This document shows positions 1-8,446 of a stretch of 64,000 bases of DNA, piece by piece. Every line of letters begins with the position of its first letter. Position 1 is the first letter of the stretch. The DNA is from Bacteroides fragilis NCTC 9343 (lineage in GTDB: Bacteria; Bacteroidota; Bacteroidia; Bacteroidales; Bacteroidaceae). Where the stretch lies: contig NC_003228.3 in assembly GCF_000025985.1 (NCBI RefSeq), positions 4,526,001 through 4,590,000 of the forward strand. Direction: 5' to 3'. The position numbers were made by a program, and so were the translations under genes. Below the pieces are notes generated by a model, which saw only the letters and a program-made list of their open reading frames with translations, made no database searches and was not told the DNA's origin.

Positions 1-226
1 GGATACCGACCAATGAGCTGTCACCTGTTTCCAACACGACATATCTTACATCTGCGATATCCTGAAGAATGATTTCTTTCTCGGGGTATTGCTCCTGCAA
101 ATCAAAAACAGGCAATCCGGTGAACGGCTCGACAGGAGTATTTACACATGCCGGCTTCTCTTTTTGAGAACTACCGGTACAGGCCACCAACGCACTAAGC
201 ACTAAAATCAAATATAGGTTTTTCAT
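1..226 (-). CDS. Six-bladed beta-propeller lipoprotein, N-terminal part (cut by window edge)
   Basis: The minus-strand frame opens at an ATG at 226 and runs off the left edge, giving about 75 codons. The N-terminus MKNLYLILVLSALVAC is a lipoprotein signal peptide with its lipobox Cys at residue 16. The segment QDIADVRYVVLETGDSSLVG matches the start of blade 1 in the paralogs at 991-2199 and 38233-39133 (compare DVEYVPLETTRNSLL). The family is known as Bacteroides 6-bladed beta-propeller lipoproteins (DUF5128-like) of unknown function, probably anchored in the outer membrane or periplasm. The C-terminus cannot be seen. Confidence 0.75.
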   Translation of the reverse strand, partial: MKNLYLILVLSALVACTGSSQKEKPACVNTPVEPFTGLPVFDLQEQYPEKEIILQDIADVRYVVLETGDSSLVGI

Positions 227-743
227 TATAAATCTGTTTAAAAATGTATAAAATATTTCTCAGATAGAATCTGCATGAACAGCTTTTTCCTCCTTCTCCA
301 CCTTCACTCCGACCTGTTACAGATTTGTGCATAAAGCCCAAATATACCAACAAATAGATGACTTACTTTCATTTATATCAAATTATGATTGTATCAACAC
401 CATGAACCCATCCTCAAAAATACAATTATATTTTTAAAAATCAACAATAAGTCGAATAATTCCGGTTGGTGAAATTCAAAAAAGGTATCAAATTCTTTTA
501 TTCAAATTAACACTGTTAACAGTCATTCCAAAATATCTTTTTTGGAGGATGCAAAGAACAAGTCTTTTGCATTTAAAAGAGCTGTTCCTTATCACCAAAA
601 GACTTGCTTTAACAGTGTGTTAAAACAAGTCTTTTACCGGTAAACAGCAAATTGATATAAGCATCTAACTTACAGAATAATAATCAAACAAATCAATTCA
701 TTTTCCAGAAGTTTCACTGATATATTATATAGGAAGATAATTA
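227..743. other. AT-rich intergenic region with a hairpin
   Basis: No convincing gene was found. It contains the palindrome ACTGTTAACAGT at 512-523 and the hairpin described at 597-635. It separates the first lipoprotein gene from a decayed paralog. Confidence 0.5.
597..635 (-). terminator. Hairpin terminator downstream of lipoprotein gene/remnant
   Basis: AAAAGACTTG at 597-606 pairs with CAAGTCTTTT at 626-635, and an inner TTAACA/TGTTAA pair extends the stem. The stem sits downstream of the minus-strand remnant and the gene at 991-2199, so it probably ends their transcript. The arm sequence CAAGTCTTTT occurs a third time near 569-578. Confidence 0.5.
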
Positions 744-967
744 CTATTTTGACAAGTAGAACACATAGTATCCCCAAATGTCATTTATTAACAAAGAAGA
801 GCTAACTGCTTCCAGCGGTATATACTCTACATCAGCTACTTCACGTATTTCAATACATTTCACTGGATAATCACGGGCTTTATCAATGCCAATCACCGAT
901 AGAGAGAAATCTTTATTTCTCAAAAGCCTATTTTAGCCTTTCTTTATCATAACGCCCAAACCATATT
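744..967 (-). pseudogene. Mosaic remnant of beta-propeller lipoprotein paralogs
   Basis: Two homologous pieces lie next to each other on the minus strand. At 929-967 the frame reads IWFGRYDKERLK then a stop, resembling the C-terminal blade motif MWFSRYDKKTEK of the gene at 2302-3542. At about 744-915 the frame reads IEIREVADVEYIPLEAVSSS and then a stop, resembling the N-terminal blade (VNIHDVADVEYVPLETTRNS) of the gene at 991-2199. A C-terminal motif sitting directly before an N-terminal motif points to recombination or deletion between paralogs. No start codon or intact frame remains. Confidence 0.6.
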
Positions 968-990
968 CTCTAGCTTTGCATTGATTCTAC

Positions 991-2199
991 TTATTTATAT
1001 TTACATATCATTAATATATCATTATCATCTATACTCAATCGGGATGCAATATCCTTCAGCTCCTCCTTCAACCCGCCTGCTTGATATTGTTCAATAAGCC
1101 TTTCCGCTGTAAACATGCTTATACCATAATTTTCTCTATCAGCAGACTGAAGTATCATAGTCGGCACAGGCCTTTCTATATCGGAGGAATAATTATAATC
1201 ATACATTTTCCATTCCGCAATCTTGCCTGTATGCCTGTTTAACACAAGCTCAGGAGCATCCGCCATAGGAGACATAGGAGCAGAAGGATTATAGTACATC
1301 GGAATTATTCTAAAATGCAAATATGAATCGGTGTATAATTCACAAGCGACAATGACCGGTGGATCTGATGCATATACCGAAGGAGTCTGCACGGCGATAG
1401 GAACCAGTTTGTGATGACGATAGCTGTAAATAGTATCCAAAGCATAGTCGGCAATCAAGAAAGCATCGCCATTTTTTATCAGCGCGGTTATGAGAAAGAG
1501 GACCTGATCTTTATAAGCCCCTCCGGGAAATTTGACGATCTCTGTATGTACCTTCTCACTGATAGGTTTATCCACAACAATCCCGATGGAAGACATCTCT
1601 CCGCTCTGTTTATCGATCAGATAGTAAGGATGCGTATCCACCTTTTTCTTTTTACGAAAGTCATAAAACCGATTATAACCTATCAGATAATCCTTATCAT
1701 AATTATACAGATCGATAAATGTGCAATCCTTCATAGGCAAAGCATGACTACGCTTATACCGCCCATCAAAAGAATAAATATATATCTTTTTCCGGAACGA
1801 ATCATAGATGTATATTTCTTGCATGCCAAAATCGGCATCCCATGCGGTTATAGAACTGTACTCTTCAGCAGATCCTCCTCTCCGGTTAAAAGTCCACAAG
1901 TACCTCCCTTTTCTATTAAAGAAAAAGATATTGCCATTATCAACACCACTTGCGACAGTTATATAATCATCTGAAATCCGAAAAGCGGAACAATCCGACG
2001 CAAGTAGTGAATTACGTGTCGTTTCTAAAGGAACATACTCTACATCGGCAACATCATGTATATTCACTTTCTCAACAGGATATTCACAAGTAACATCTAT
2101 GATACACAAAGAGGAATCCATGTCATTAGAAACCTTTTCTTTAGTATGAGAGCAACTACATGAAATGAGAAGCAGAAACCATAAATAGATTTTATCCAT
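991..2199 (-). CDS. Six-bladed beta-propeller lipoprotein
   Basis: 402 aa. The N-terminus MDKIYLWFLLLISCSC is a lipoprotein signal with a Cys in a lipobox-like context. The mature protein has the family's repeating beta-propeller pattern: DVEYVPLETTRNSLL opens the fold, followed by GNIFFFNRKGRYLWTF and IYIYDSFRKKIYIYSFDG as blade strands. The C-terminal tail DDNDILMICKYK resembles the ENDNDILMIGKLK tail of the paralogs at 39158-41878. Function is unknown; the family is a periplasm-facing surface or outer-membrane lipoprotein class. It is tandem with the gene at 2302-3542 about 100 bp upstream. Confidence 0.85.
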   Translation of the reverse strand: MDKIYLWFLLLISCSCSHTKEKVSNDMDSSLCIIDVTCEYPVEKVNIHDVADVEYVPLETTRNSLLASDCSAFRISDDYITVASGVDNGNIFFFNRKGRYLWTFNRRGGSAEEYSSITAWDADFGMQEIYIYDSFRKKIYIYSFDGRYKRSHALPMKDCTFIDLYNYDKDYLIGYNRFYDFRKKKKVDTHPYYLIDKQSGEMSSIGIVVDKPISEKVHTEIVKFPGGAYKDQVLFLITALIKNGDAFLIADYALDTIYSYRHHKLVPIAVQTPSVYASDPPVIVACELYTDSYLHFRIIPMYYNPSAPMSPMADAPELVLNRHTGKIAEWKMYDYNYSSDIERPVPTMILQSADRENYGISMFTAERLIEQYQAGGLKEELKDIASRLSIDDNDILMICKYK

Positions 2200-2301
2200 A
2201 AACCTAAATTTTACAAGTATTATTATACTTACTGATTACGTCCAAAGAATCTCAGGTTACATACCGTTATACCAGGTCTTTCGTCTAAAATATATTCCGT
2301 T

Positions 2302-3542
2302 TCAATCTTTCAATTTATAGAAAGCAATAATCGGATTATCATCCTCGCCCATTTCATCAAGAAGCTTCAGCAGTTCGGCCTGCTTCTCAGGGAACTTGAC
2401 CTTAGCTTCAGCGACGTTGCGCCTTACCTGATCCAAATTATCCGGTGTGATTGCAAAATAAAAACTATTTTCACCTGTATACCTAATTCCATCGAACGAT
2501 TGAGAACCGTCAATATCATTCGTTATACCCGGACTTTCGATCGCCATCCAACCGATACCTTTTAAAGGAGTCTGTTCCCAGGAATCTATCTTTTCTGTCT
2601 TTTTATCGTACCGGCTGAACCACATCTTTTTATTATAGGAAAATTTAAAGAGCAGACACTCTTTATTTTCACAAACACTCTGCATCATTATAAAATCTTT
2701 CAGACCAAGATCCTTAACGTCATATCTTCCCAAAGGCAAACCATATTTACCAAGAGATAAATGATAACGAGGATAAATGGAGTCACAGGTAATGCCGTAG
2801 ATCGTATCGTTGATTTGAGAATAGACATTACTCCTCCCTTGATAGATCCACGAAGCATCAGAGGAAAGATTCATCTCCGACTTATCACCTCCAGCAGGCA
2901 AGTAAGGAATTTGCTCCATCAATGTCTCCCCTTTTCCATTCACAACACAAGCACTTATAAAGACGCGTTCATTTCCATTAGAAACAGTGCCGGGATAATA
3001 AATCAAGCAATCCTCCATCACATCAATGGCCTCACTATAAAAATTCGGCCATTTTAAAGGAATCTCTTTAACAAAGATATTATCCCGCATATCATAGACT
3101 GTCAGACTGCCATTACGGCTGAACGGATAAATAAATACCAAACTGTCACTGACTGTGAAAAAGTTAATATTAGTTACCTCTCCGGGGCCCTGACCTACAC
3201 GACCGATTTTACGGATAAACCTTCCCGAAGTATCAAACATCATGACATGGTTCTGATTTCTTGAATAAATAAAGACAAACTTCTCCGTCCGCTTTAGCTG
3301 CTTTATATCACCGACTAATATACTATCCTGCGTTTCCAGCTTCACATACTCCACACCTTTCACGATGTCACTCAGCAGTAAAGGCTTGCCGCAATCTTTC
3401 AGGTTGTTAGCAAGATCAATGTCTTTAAAGGTTTCTTCAACCGGTAAGGTATCATCTTCTATAGTAACAGAAGAAGAAGGCTTACTTGTGCACGCGCTTA
3501 AAAAAACAGTGCACAGAATAATAAAACGATATTTGTATTCAT
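2302..3542 (-). pseudogene. Beta-propeller lipoprotein gene with a signal-peptide frameshift at an A7/T7 tract
   Basis: The body of the gene is open from the stop at 2302 up to about 3500 and matches the split paralog (38233-39133 plus 3723-4066) almost throughout. The only ATGs (3542 or 3548) lie in another frame, reading MNTNIVLLFCALFF and then a stop. Adding one T to the seven-T run (plus-strand A7, 3500-3506) gives FFLSACTSKPSSS, a perfect lipobox followed by the body. With that base the protein would be 413 aa, the length of the reconstructed split paralog. It is either a slippage-switched gene, a recent pseudogene or a sequencing error. A GTG at 3363 could start a product only without a signal peptide. 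Confidence 0.75.
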
Positions 3543-3722
3543 ACGCATTATTTTAAATAAAGATTTAAGAAGAAGACATTGCCAAAGTTTCCTTCAATAT
3601 AGATCATATAAGATACACTGAAATAGATTCTAATGAATTAATATTTTTAGTTTAACAGTTGATTGGGTGAGTCACTTACTCAACTGATATTTGTTTTAAA
3701 TTATAGATTCCATAAAGAGAAT

Positions 3723-4066
3723 TCAATCTTTCAATTTATAGAAAGCAATAATCGGATTATCATCCTCTCCCATTTCATCAAGAAGCTTCAGCAGTTCGGC
3801 CTGCTTCTCAGGGAACTTAATCTTAGCTTCAGCGACGTTGCGCCTTACCTGATCCAAATTATCCGGAGTGATTGCGAAGTGAAAACAGTTTTCGCCTACA
3901 TTATCGAAGTCTTTGAACGATTGAGAGCCGTCAATATCATTCGTTATACCCGGTGCATCGAGTATCATCCAATAATGAGCTTTAAAAGGAGTTTGCTCCC
4001 AAGAGTCGATCTTCTCCGTTTTTTTATCGTATCGGCTGAACCATAACTTTTTATCAAACCAAAATT
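3723..4066 (-). pseudogene. 3' part (about 114 codons) of a beta-propeller lipoprotein gene split by the island
   Basis: The frame contains KFWFDKKLWFSRYDKKTEK and continues to the tail MGEDDNPIIAFYKLKD, near identical to the C-terminus of the gene at 2302-3542. Homology stops near 4066, where unrelated island sequence begins. The missing 5' part is at 38233-39133 on the same strand, and the two parts together give about 414 codons, matching the 413-aa paralog. It has no promoter or signal of its own, so it is unlikely to be expressed as a functional protein. Confidence 0.85.
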
Positions 4067-4085
4067 TTATGCTTTGAAACCAAGT
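4058..4085. other. Left attachment junction (attL)
   Basis: Paralog homology ends at about 4066. ACCAAAATTT at 4058-4067 and ACCAAGT at 4079-4085 resemble ACCAAGTTCC at 38225-38234 at the other junction. A short imperfect core like this would be compatible with the mismatch-tolerant exchange known for CTnDOT-type integrases. Which bases form the crossover core cannot be settled from this sequence. Confidence 0.55.
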
Positions 4086-4181
4086 GTTTTTAAAAGATGT
4101 GCAAGGATAATGCAACTACGCTAAAAATCAAATGGTTATAAAACATATTTTTAGCAGCGAGGCAAAAGGAAAGCAAAAAAA

Positions 4182-4234
4182 AGCAGATTTGGAAAGGAGT
4201 TAGGTTACCAAATCGTAACTCCGCCAAATCTGCT
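4182..4234. repeat. Nested inverted repeat at the island's left end
   Basis: AGCAGATTTGG at 4182-4192 pairs exactly with CCAAATCTGCT at 4224-4234. Inside it GGAGTTA at 4196-4202 pairs exactly with TAACTCC at 4216-4222. It lies between the attachment junction and the integrase, so it could be a terminator shielding int from outside transcription, or an integrase or excisionase binding structure. Confidence 0.6.
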
Positions 4235-4293
4235 ATAAAAAGAAGCGTAATATATTGTATTTCAGTCTATTGCTTGTTTTTGCATAATATCAG

Positions 4294-4339
4294 ATAACTC
4301 AACAGAAAGTAAATTTGTAACTAAAAAAAGTTGAGTTAT
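4294..4339 (+). promoter_or_regulatory. Promoter -7 element and inverted repeat overlapping the int start codon
   Basis: TAAATTTG at 4310-4317 fits the Bacteroidetes -7 consensus TAnnTTTG, 20 bp before the integrase ATG; no TTTG is seen at the usual -33 spacing. ATAACTCAAC at 4294-4303 is the exact reverse complement of GTTGAGTTAT at 4330-4339, which includes part of the ATG. The arms could be an operator around the promoter. They cannot both be in an mRNA that starts just after the -7 box, so DNA binding is the likelier role. Confidence 0.5.
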
Positions 4340-5567
4340 GCGAAGTACATTCAAAGTATTGTTCTACACAAAGAACCAGTCTGTAAAAAATGGTAAGGCC
4401 CCGATTATGGGCCGTATTACAGTCAATGGAACCCAAGCGGGTTTCAGCAGTAAAAGAACAGTGTCCCTTTCCTTATGGGATGTAAAAGCCAACCGTGCGA
4501 AAGGCAAGTCCGAGGAAGCACGCACGCTGAATCAAGAACTTGACAACATCAAGGCGCAGATAACAAAGCACTATCAGTACATTTGCGACCATGACAGTTT
4601 TGTTACGGCCAAGAAAGTATATAACCGCTATGCAGGTTTCTCAGAGGAATGCCATACTCTTATGGTGCTCTTCAGAGAACAGATTGAATCGTATAAAGAA
4701 AAGATAGGCAAAGGAAAGGCGGAAAGCACCTACCGTGGATTGGTTGCCGACTACAAAAGTCTTTTGCTTTTCATGAAAACCCAAAAGAACATTGAGGATA
4801 TAGCTATTGACGAGCTTGAAAAGTCGTTCATTGAGGATTATTACACATGGATGCTCGGCACGGCAGGCAATGCGAATGCCACCGCTTTCAACCGTGTCAA
4901 TACCATGAAATGGCTGATGTACATCGCACAGGAAAAGGGTTGGTTGAGAGTTCATCCTTTCACATCCTTCGAATGCAAGCCGGAATACAAGAAAAGATCT
5001 TTTCTTACTGAAGAGGAATTACAGAGAATCATCCACGTGGATCTGAAATACAAACGCCAGCGTGCCATGCGGGACATGTTTCTCTTCATGTGCTTCACCG
5101 GTCTTGCATATGCCGACCTCAGAGCCATTACTTACGATAACATCCATACCGATTCCGACGGAGGCACATGGTTGATGGGCAACCGTATAAAAACCGGAGT
5201 GGCCTATGTCGTGAAGTTATTACCCATAGCTATTGAACTTATTGAGAAATACAGAGGTGTGGACGAGAAGAAGGATTCCCCCGATTGTGTTTTCCCCGTA
5301 GGTGAATACAACACGATGTTCCTCAGCCTCAGAATCATCGGCAAGAAGTGCGATTGCCATACCGAAGTCACCCCGCATATCGGACGTCATACATTCGCAG
5401 TTCTGGCCATTCTCAAAGGGATGCCGTTGGAAACCCTGCAAAAGGTATTAGGGCATAACTCCATCCTTTCCACGCAGGTGTATGCCGAGCTTATCAATCC
5501 AAAAGTGGGCGAAGATACCGACAAACTTTGCGAGAAGATAGGCCATGTTTATAAACTGGCCGTCTAA
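4338..5567 (+). CDS. int: Tyrosine recombinase / integrase of the island
   Basis: 409 aa, normal length for Bacteroides conjugative-transposon integrases. The N-terminal arm-binding part (about residues 1-100) is followed by a SAM-like core-binding domain (about 105-215) and the catalytic domain. Catalytic residues are visible: Arg in CFTGLAYADLRAI, His and Arg in HIGRHTF, then GHNSILSTQVY with the second active-site His and the Tyr nucleophile. It should catalyse integration and excision at the flanking att sites. It points into the island from 270 bp inside the left junction. The gene is intact, unlike several other mobility genes here. Confidence 0.93.
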   Translation: MRSTFKVLFYTKNQSVKNGKAPIMGRITVNGTQAGFSSKRTVSLSLWDVKANRAKGKSEEARTLNQELDNIKAQITKHYQYICDHDSFVTAKKVYNRYAGFSEECHTLMVLFREQIESYKEKIGKGKAESTYRGLVADYKSLLLFMKTQKNIEDIAIDELEKSFIEDYYTWMLGTAGNANATAFNRVNTMKWLMYIAQEKGWLRVHPFTSFECKPEYKKRSFLTEEELQRIIHVDLKYKRQRAMRDMFLFMCFTGLAYADLRAITYDNIHTDSDGGTWLMGNRIKTGVAYVVKLLPIAIELIEKYRGVDEKKDSPDCVFPVGEYNTMFLSLRIIGKKCDCHTEVTPHIGRHTFAVLAILKGMPLETLQKVLGHNSILSTQVYAELINPKVGEDTDKLCEKIGHVYKLAV

Positions 5568-5575
5568 GACCGACC

Positions 5576-5621
5576 AAAAGGAATGCCCCTTCAGCCGGCA
5601 GGCCGGAGGGACATTCCTTTT
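5576..5621. terminator. Bidirectional terminator between int and the HTH gene
   Basis: AAAAGGAATG from 5576 pairs with CATTCCTTTT ending at 5621, extended by a GC-rich stem (CCGGAGGG side) and followed by TCTTTTTC. It lies between the convergent int (+) and HTH gene (-), ending 11 bp before the latter's stop. Confidence 0.75.
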
Positions 5622-5631
5622 GTCTTTTTCT

Positions 5632-5934
5632 TTATTTCCTGAACCTTCGGAAATCCCGGTAGTTCTTTTTTAACACCTCATACAGTCCGCTTTCGGGATA
5701 AAGAATCTTTCCACCGATGGTAGTATAGGACACCATGTTCTCATCACGCAAGGTTTGCAGTGTCCGCCGTGAGATGTGCAGTCTCTCGCATACGTCATCT
5801 CCAGTCAGGTAATGCTCATCCGCAATCGTGGGACGTATCCTTGCCATGGCTTCCTCAGCCGCCTTACCCGCTCTCCTTATCCATCCAGTCAATTCCTTGA
5901 ACTCTTCCGAATCCTTTGTGATAATGTCTGCCAT
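5632..5934 (-). CDS. Helix-turn-helix excisionase-like protein
   Basis: 100 aa. Residues 41-95 (YLTGDDVCERLHISRRTLQTLRDE, read as two adjacent pieces, then TIGGKILYP) form a MerR/Xis-type winged HTH typical of small DNA-binding proteins beside Bacteroides integrases. Such proteins bend DNA at att sites and set the direction of recombination or act as regulators. The start at 5934 lies 3 bp after the stop of the second HTH reading frame, so the two were co-transcribed. Confidence 0.8.
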   Translation of the reverse strand: MADIITKDSEEFKELTGWIRRAGKAAEEAMARIRPTIADEHYLTGDDVCERLHISRRTLQTLRDENMVSYTTIGGKILYPESGLYEVLKKNYRDFRRFRK

Positions 5935-5937
5935 AGC

Positions 5938-6222
5938 CTATTTCCTTTTTACAAGTCCTTCACTTAATATCTTCTGAATATCCGTTTCCCGATAGAAGAA
6001 TTTCCCGCCTATGTTTGAATAAGGAATAAGGCCGTTGTCCCTGTAATTTTGCAGGCATCTCTTCGATATTTTCAGAGCCAGACATACCTCTTGTGCGTCC
6101 AATCATTTATCCGGTGTGGGTGGGGCAACCTTTTTACGGAAATCTTCCAATTGTACCGCCAGCAGGCTGAACTGTTTCCTCATTTCCAGATACGCGTTCG
6201 TTTCGATAATAGTCAGTTCCAT
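5938..6222 (-). pseudogene. Second HTH excisionase-like gene, interrupted by an in-frame TGA
   Basis: The frame starts MELTIIETNAYLEMRKQ at 6222, reaches a TGA at 6103-6105, and then continues without shift as LDAQEVCLALKISKRCLQ and SNIGGKFFYRETDIQKIL to a TAG at 5938. Relatives have a Trp before this Leu-Asp, so TGG to TGA is the simplest explanation. There is no ATG after the stop, so the HTH domain is not made without readthrough. It lies upstream of the intact HTH gene. Confidence 0.75.
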
Positions 6223-6417
6223 ACATGATGTTTTTAGTTTATACATTTTAATGTTTTCTCCAGCAAAATAAGGCATACTCTCCGCTAAAAACAAATGTGC
6301 GGAATCAAAGTCGGATTTTGTCGTGCATTGTCACAACGGTAAAGTAAACGGTATGAAGAAAGGCTTGTATCCCTATGTTTCCACTATGGACAAGCCTTTC
6401 CTCTACCATCTGCTACC
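6223..6417. other. Intergenic region upstream of HTH genes
   Basis: 195 bp between the tandem paralog family and the two HTH genes. It is the only place for an HTH promoter, but no clear TTTG/TAnnTTTG pair was recognised. Nothing else stands out. Confidence 0.4.
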
Positions 6418-7533
6418 TTATATTCTCAGCCCTTTATTCTTCCGCTCTACTATAACATTTTCTATTTTTCCCTCTTTCATTTCCGTATTCTGACGCATAT
6501 TTGGAAAATGCTCATTCAGCAAATCGCCTGCCAATCTTTTGGCTTTCTCCTGCATTTCGTCATGTACATTCAATCTGTCCGGTCCTAACAGTTTTTTTTC
6601 AATCTCTTCAAATTTGTCGTAAAAGCTGAACTCATCCGGATATTCATCGACCAGCCCGTCCTCCGGGTATCCTTGTTCCCGGATGAAAAGCAAGGTCATC
6701 CGGTCATAATTATCCGGACTTCGTGGCAATCCCAATCCTTCCCCTATTTCAGTCAGATTGAAGTAATTTTCCCATGTAGGCGCAAGGTCAAAAATCTTAC
6801 TTTCCACTACATTCTTCAGAACAGATCTGTCCTGATACGCGCACCGTTTCATTGTTTCCTCATCTACCCAGTCTCCCCGCTCATTTTTACAGAGGTTTAC
6901 CTTTCCTTCCATTAAGGAAGGCCATCCGCTCAGATCATGAACAGCCAGAGATTTTAAAGGAAAATCAAGTTCAAAGAAACTGTTCTCCACATATTTATAC
7001 ATATAACTGTTGAATTGCCATTCTCCATTTGTATTGTCGTCAAAGAGAAGTACACCCTTATCCGTTTCAACGGCAGAGTAATAATGGTTCCCGCGTTTCA
7101 GGTTATCCAGCATTTTCTCCACCATTTTAGGTGAGGATTGTATTTCCTCCCACATACCGGGTGTCAGTATCCGTTTAAAATGCTCATCTTTTGACAACGG
7201 GTCTATATCTTTTCACAGGCAATACACCACTTCCGATACACGCAGGTAACTTTGCAATCCGATTCCCTGCCCATCCATTGCTTTTTCCAATGTTTTCAAA
7301 TAGTTACTGTTATTTCTCTTCCGCAAAGGAGGGACCATTGCCAGGTCAGGCACATCATAGTATAAAACGCCTGTTGTCGGTATCTCTTTTCCTCTCAGAG
7401 CCTTTTCCACATCTTCCTGCATGAAATCCAAAAAGCCTTCTTTGCCCTTGCCTTTCATACTGATGTGTATCGGATTGAAATGTCCGTCCACTGTGACATA
7501 CACACTGCCACTCTTGTTCTCTTCTTTTTCCAT
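6418..7533 (-). pseudogene. Unrecognised paralog-family gene A, interrupted by in-frame TGA
   Basis: The first part (7533-7213, 106 aa) begins MEKEENKSGSVYVTVDG and contains GKEIPTTGVLYYDVPD. A TGA at 7213-7215 follows VVYCL, and the same frame stays open to 6418 (about 260 aa) with ETDKGVLLFDDN and YDRMTLLFIREQGYPEDG. The second part has no ATG for 13 codons after its TTG, so two separate genes are unlikely. The one-piece copy B at 7654-8445 aligns across the junction. No domain or function is recognised; these genes sit in the integrase/excision end of the element. Confidence 0.6.
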
Positions 7534-7653
7534 ATATCAAAACTAAATTTTCATTCCACGCCTTTCCCTTTTCATGGGAACTTTCACCGACATGTTCGGA
7601 CCGGAGAAACGGGTATTGTCAGGTCGCGCCACCAGTTGTGACATGATCCGTTC

Positions 7654-8445
7654 CTATTCCTTCGCCAGTGGGACCTTCACCAAAGGCAGATTTCTCAACC
7701 GGTTGAAGTTTCTTAATGTGGGTGCCATATCCAACCGTTTTATACAAATCCCGTAATTTAATATCTCCGGCGAGGCTACCTGCCAGTCACCCATTGTACC
7801 CCGGTATCTCGCATCCAACGGTGCTACTTCATAAAATCCCAGTTCCTTCGGTTTCCCTTTTCCCTCAAAGAACTTTTCAGTTATTCCGTCCAATAATTTG
7901 GCCAGTTCCTTATCACCTGTTTCTGTCTTATCAAACAGCAATACCTTTTGTCCGTATTCCACTGCCGTACAAGTAGGGAATACAGCCAATCCGTTTCTTA
8001 TCACATGGCCGTCCGTTCCGAAACGGTGTGCCAGCCGTTGGTAGTCCTCATTCTCTACCAGTGCCGTATGTGCTGCCGAGACGGACAGTTGCCTGACCCC
8101 CCTTTCCTCGCAGAATGCCGCATCCCGTAGTCTCACCACCCCCGAAGGATGAATCTTCTCCTGTTCCAATACCGGAGTGAGCCGTTCCAGATAGTCCCTG
8201 TTGTCCGTTCCGAGGATAGTGGGAATCATGGACTTGTCCCTGAAATCGAAACGGAACATTCAATGGTCGGGGATAAACTCCCTGCCAGTGGCATGAAAGG
8301 TTACATTATTGCTGATATAGCGTGCGAACCCTTCTTCACCTTGTCCCCGCATACTTAGATATACGGGACGATAGAAAGCATCCAGCGTCATGTACAGGCT
8401 GCCGTTTTCCACACAGTCTGTATTCATTCTCTTTTCCATAAGCAT
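7654..8445 (-). pseudogene. Unrecognised paralog-family gene B, interrupted by in-frame TGA
   Basis: The frame starts at 8445 (MLMEKRMNTDC), contains NGSLYMTLDAFYRPVYLSMR parallel to gene A's SGSVYVTVDGHFNPIHISMK, and meets a TGA at 8260-8262 after REFIPDH. An ATG follows directly in the same frame and the ORF runs 201 aa to 7654. Aligning IPDH-stop-MFRFD with IPTTGVLYYD of gene A places the stop where A has Gly. It could be a nonsense mutation, a translationally coupled pair (TGAATG) or readthrough. KVLLFDKTETG matches the GVLLFDD motif of A and C. Confidence 0.6.
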
Positions 8446-8446
8446 A

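Noticed and set aside
6103..8262. Alternative genetic code in the island (UGA as Trp or Gly)
   Set aside because: The integrase and cargo genes use TGG and GGN normally, right-end genes end in TGA, and the host code is standard. Nonsense mutations are the simpler explanation.
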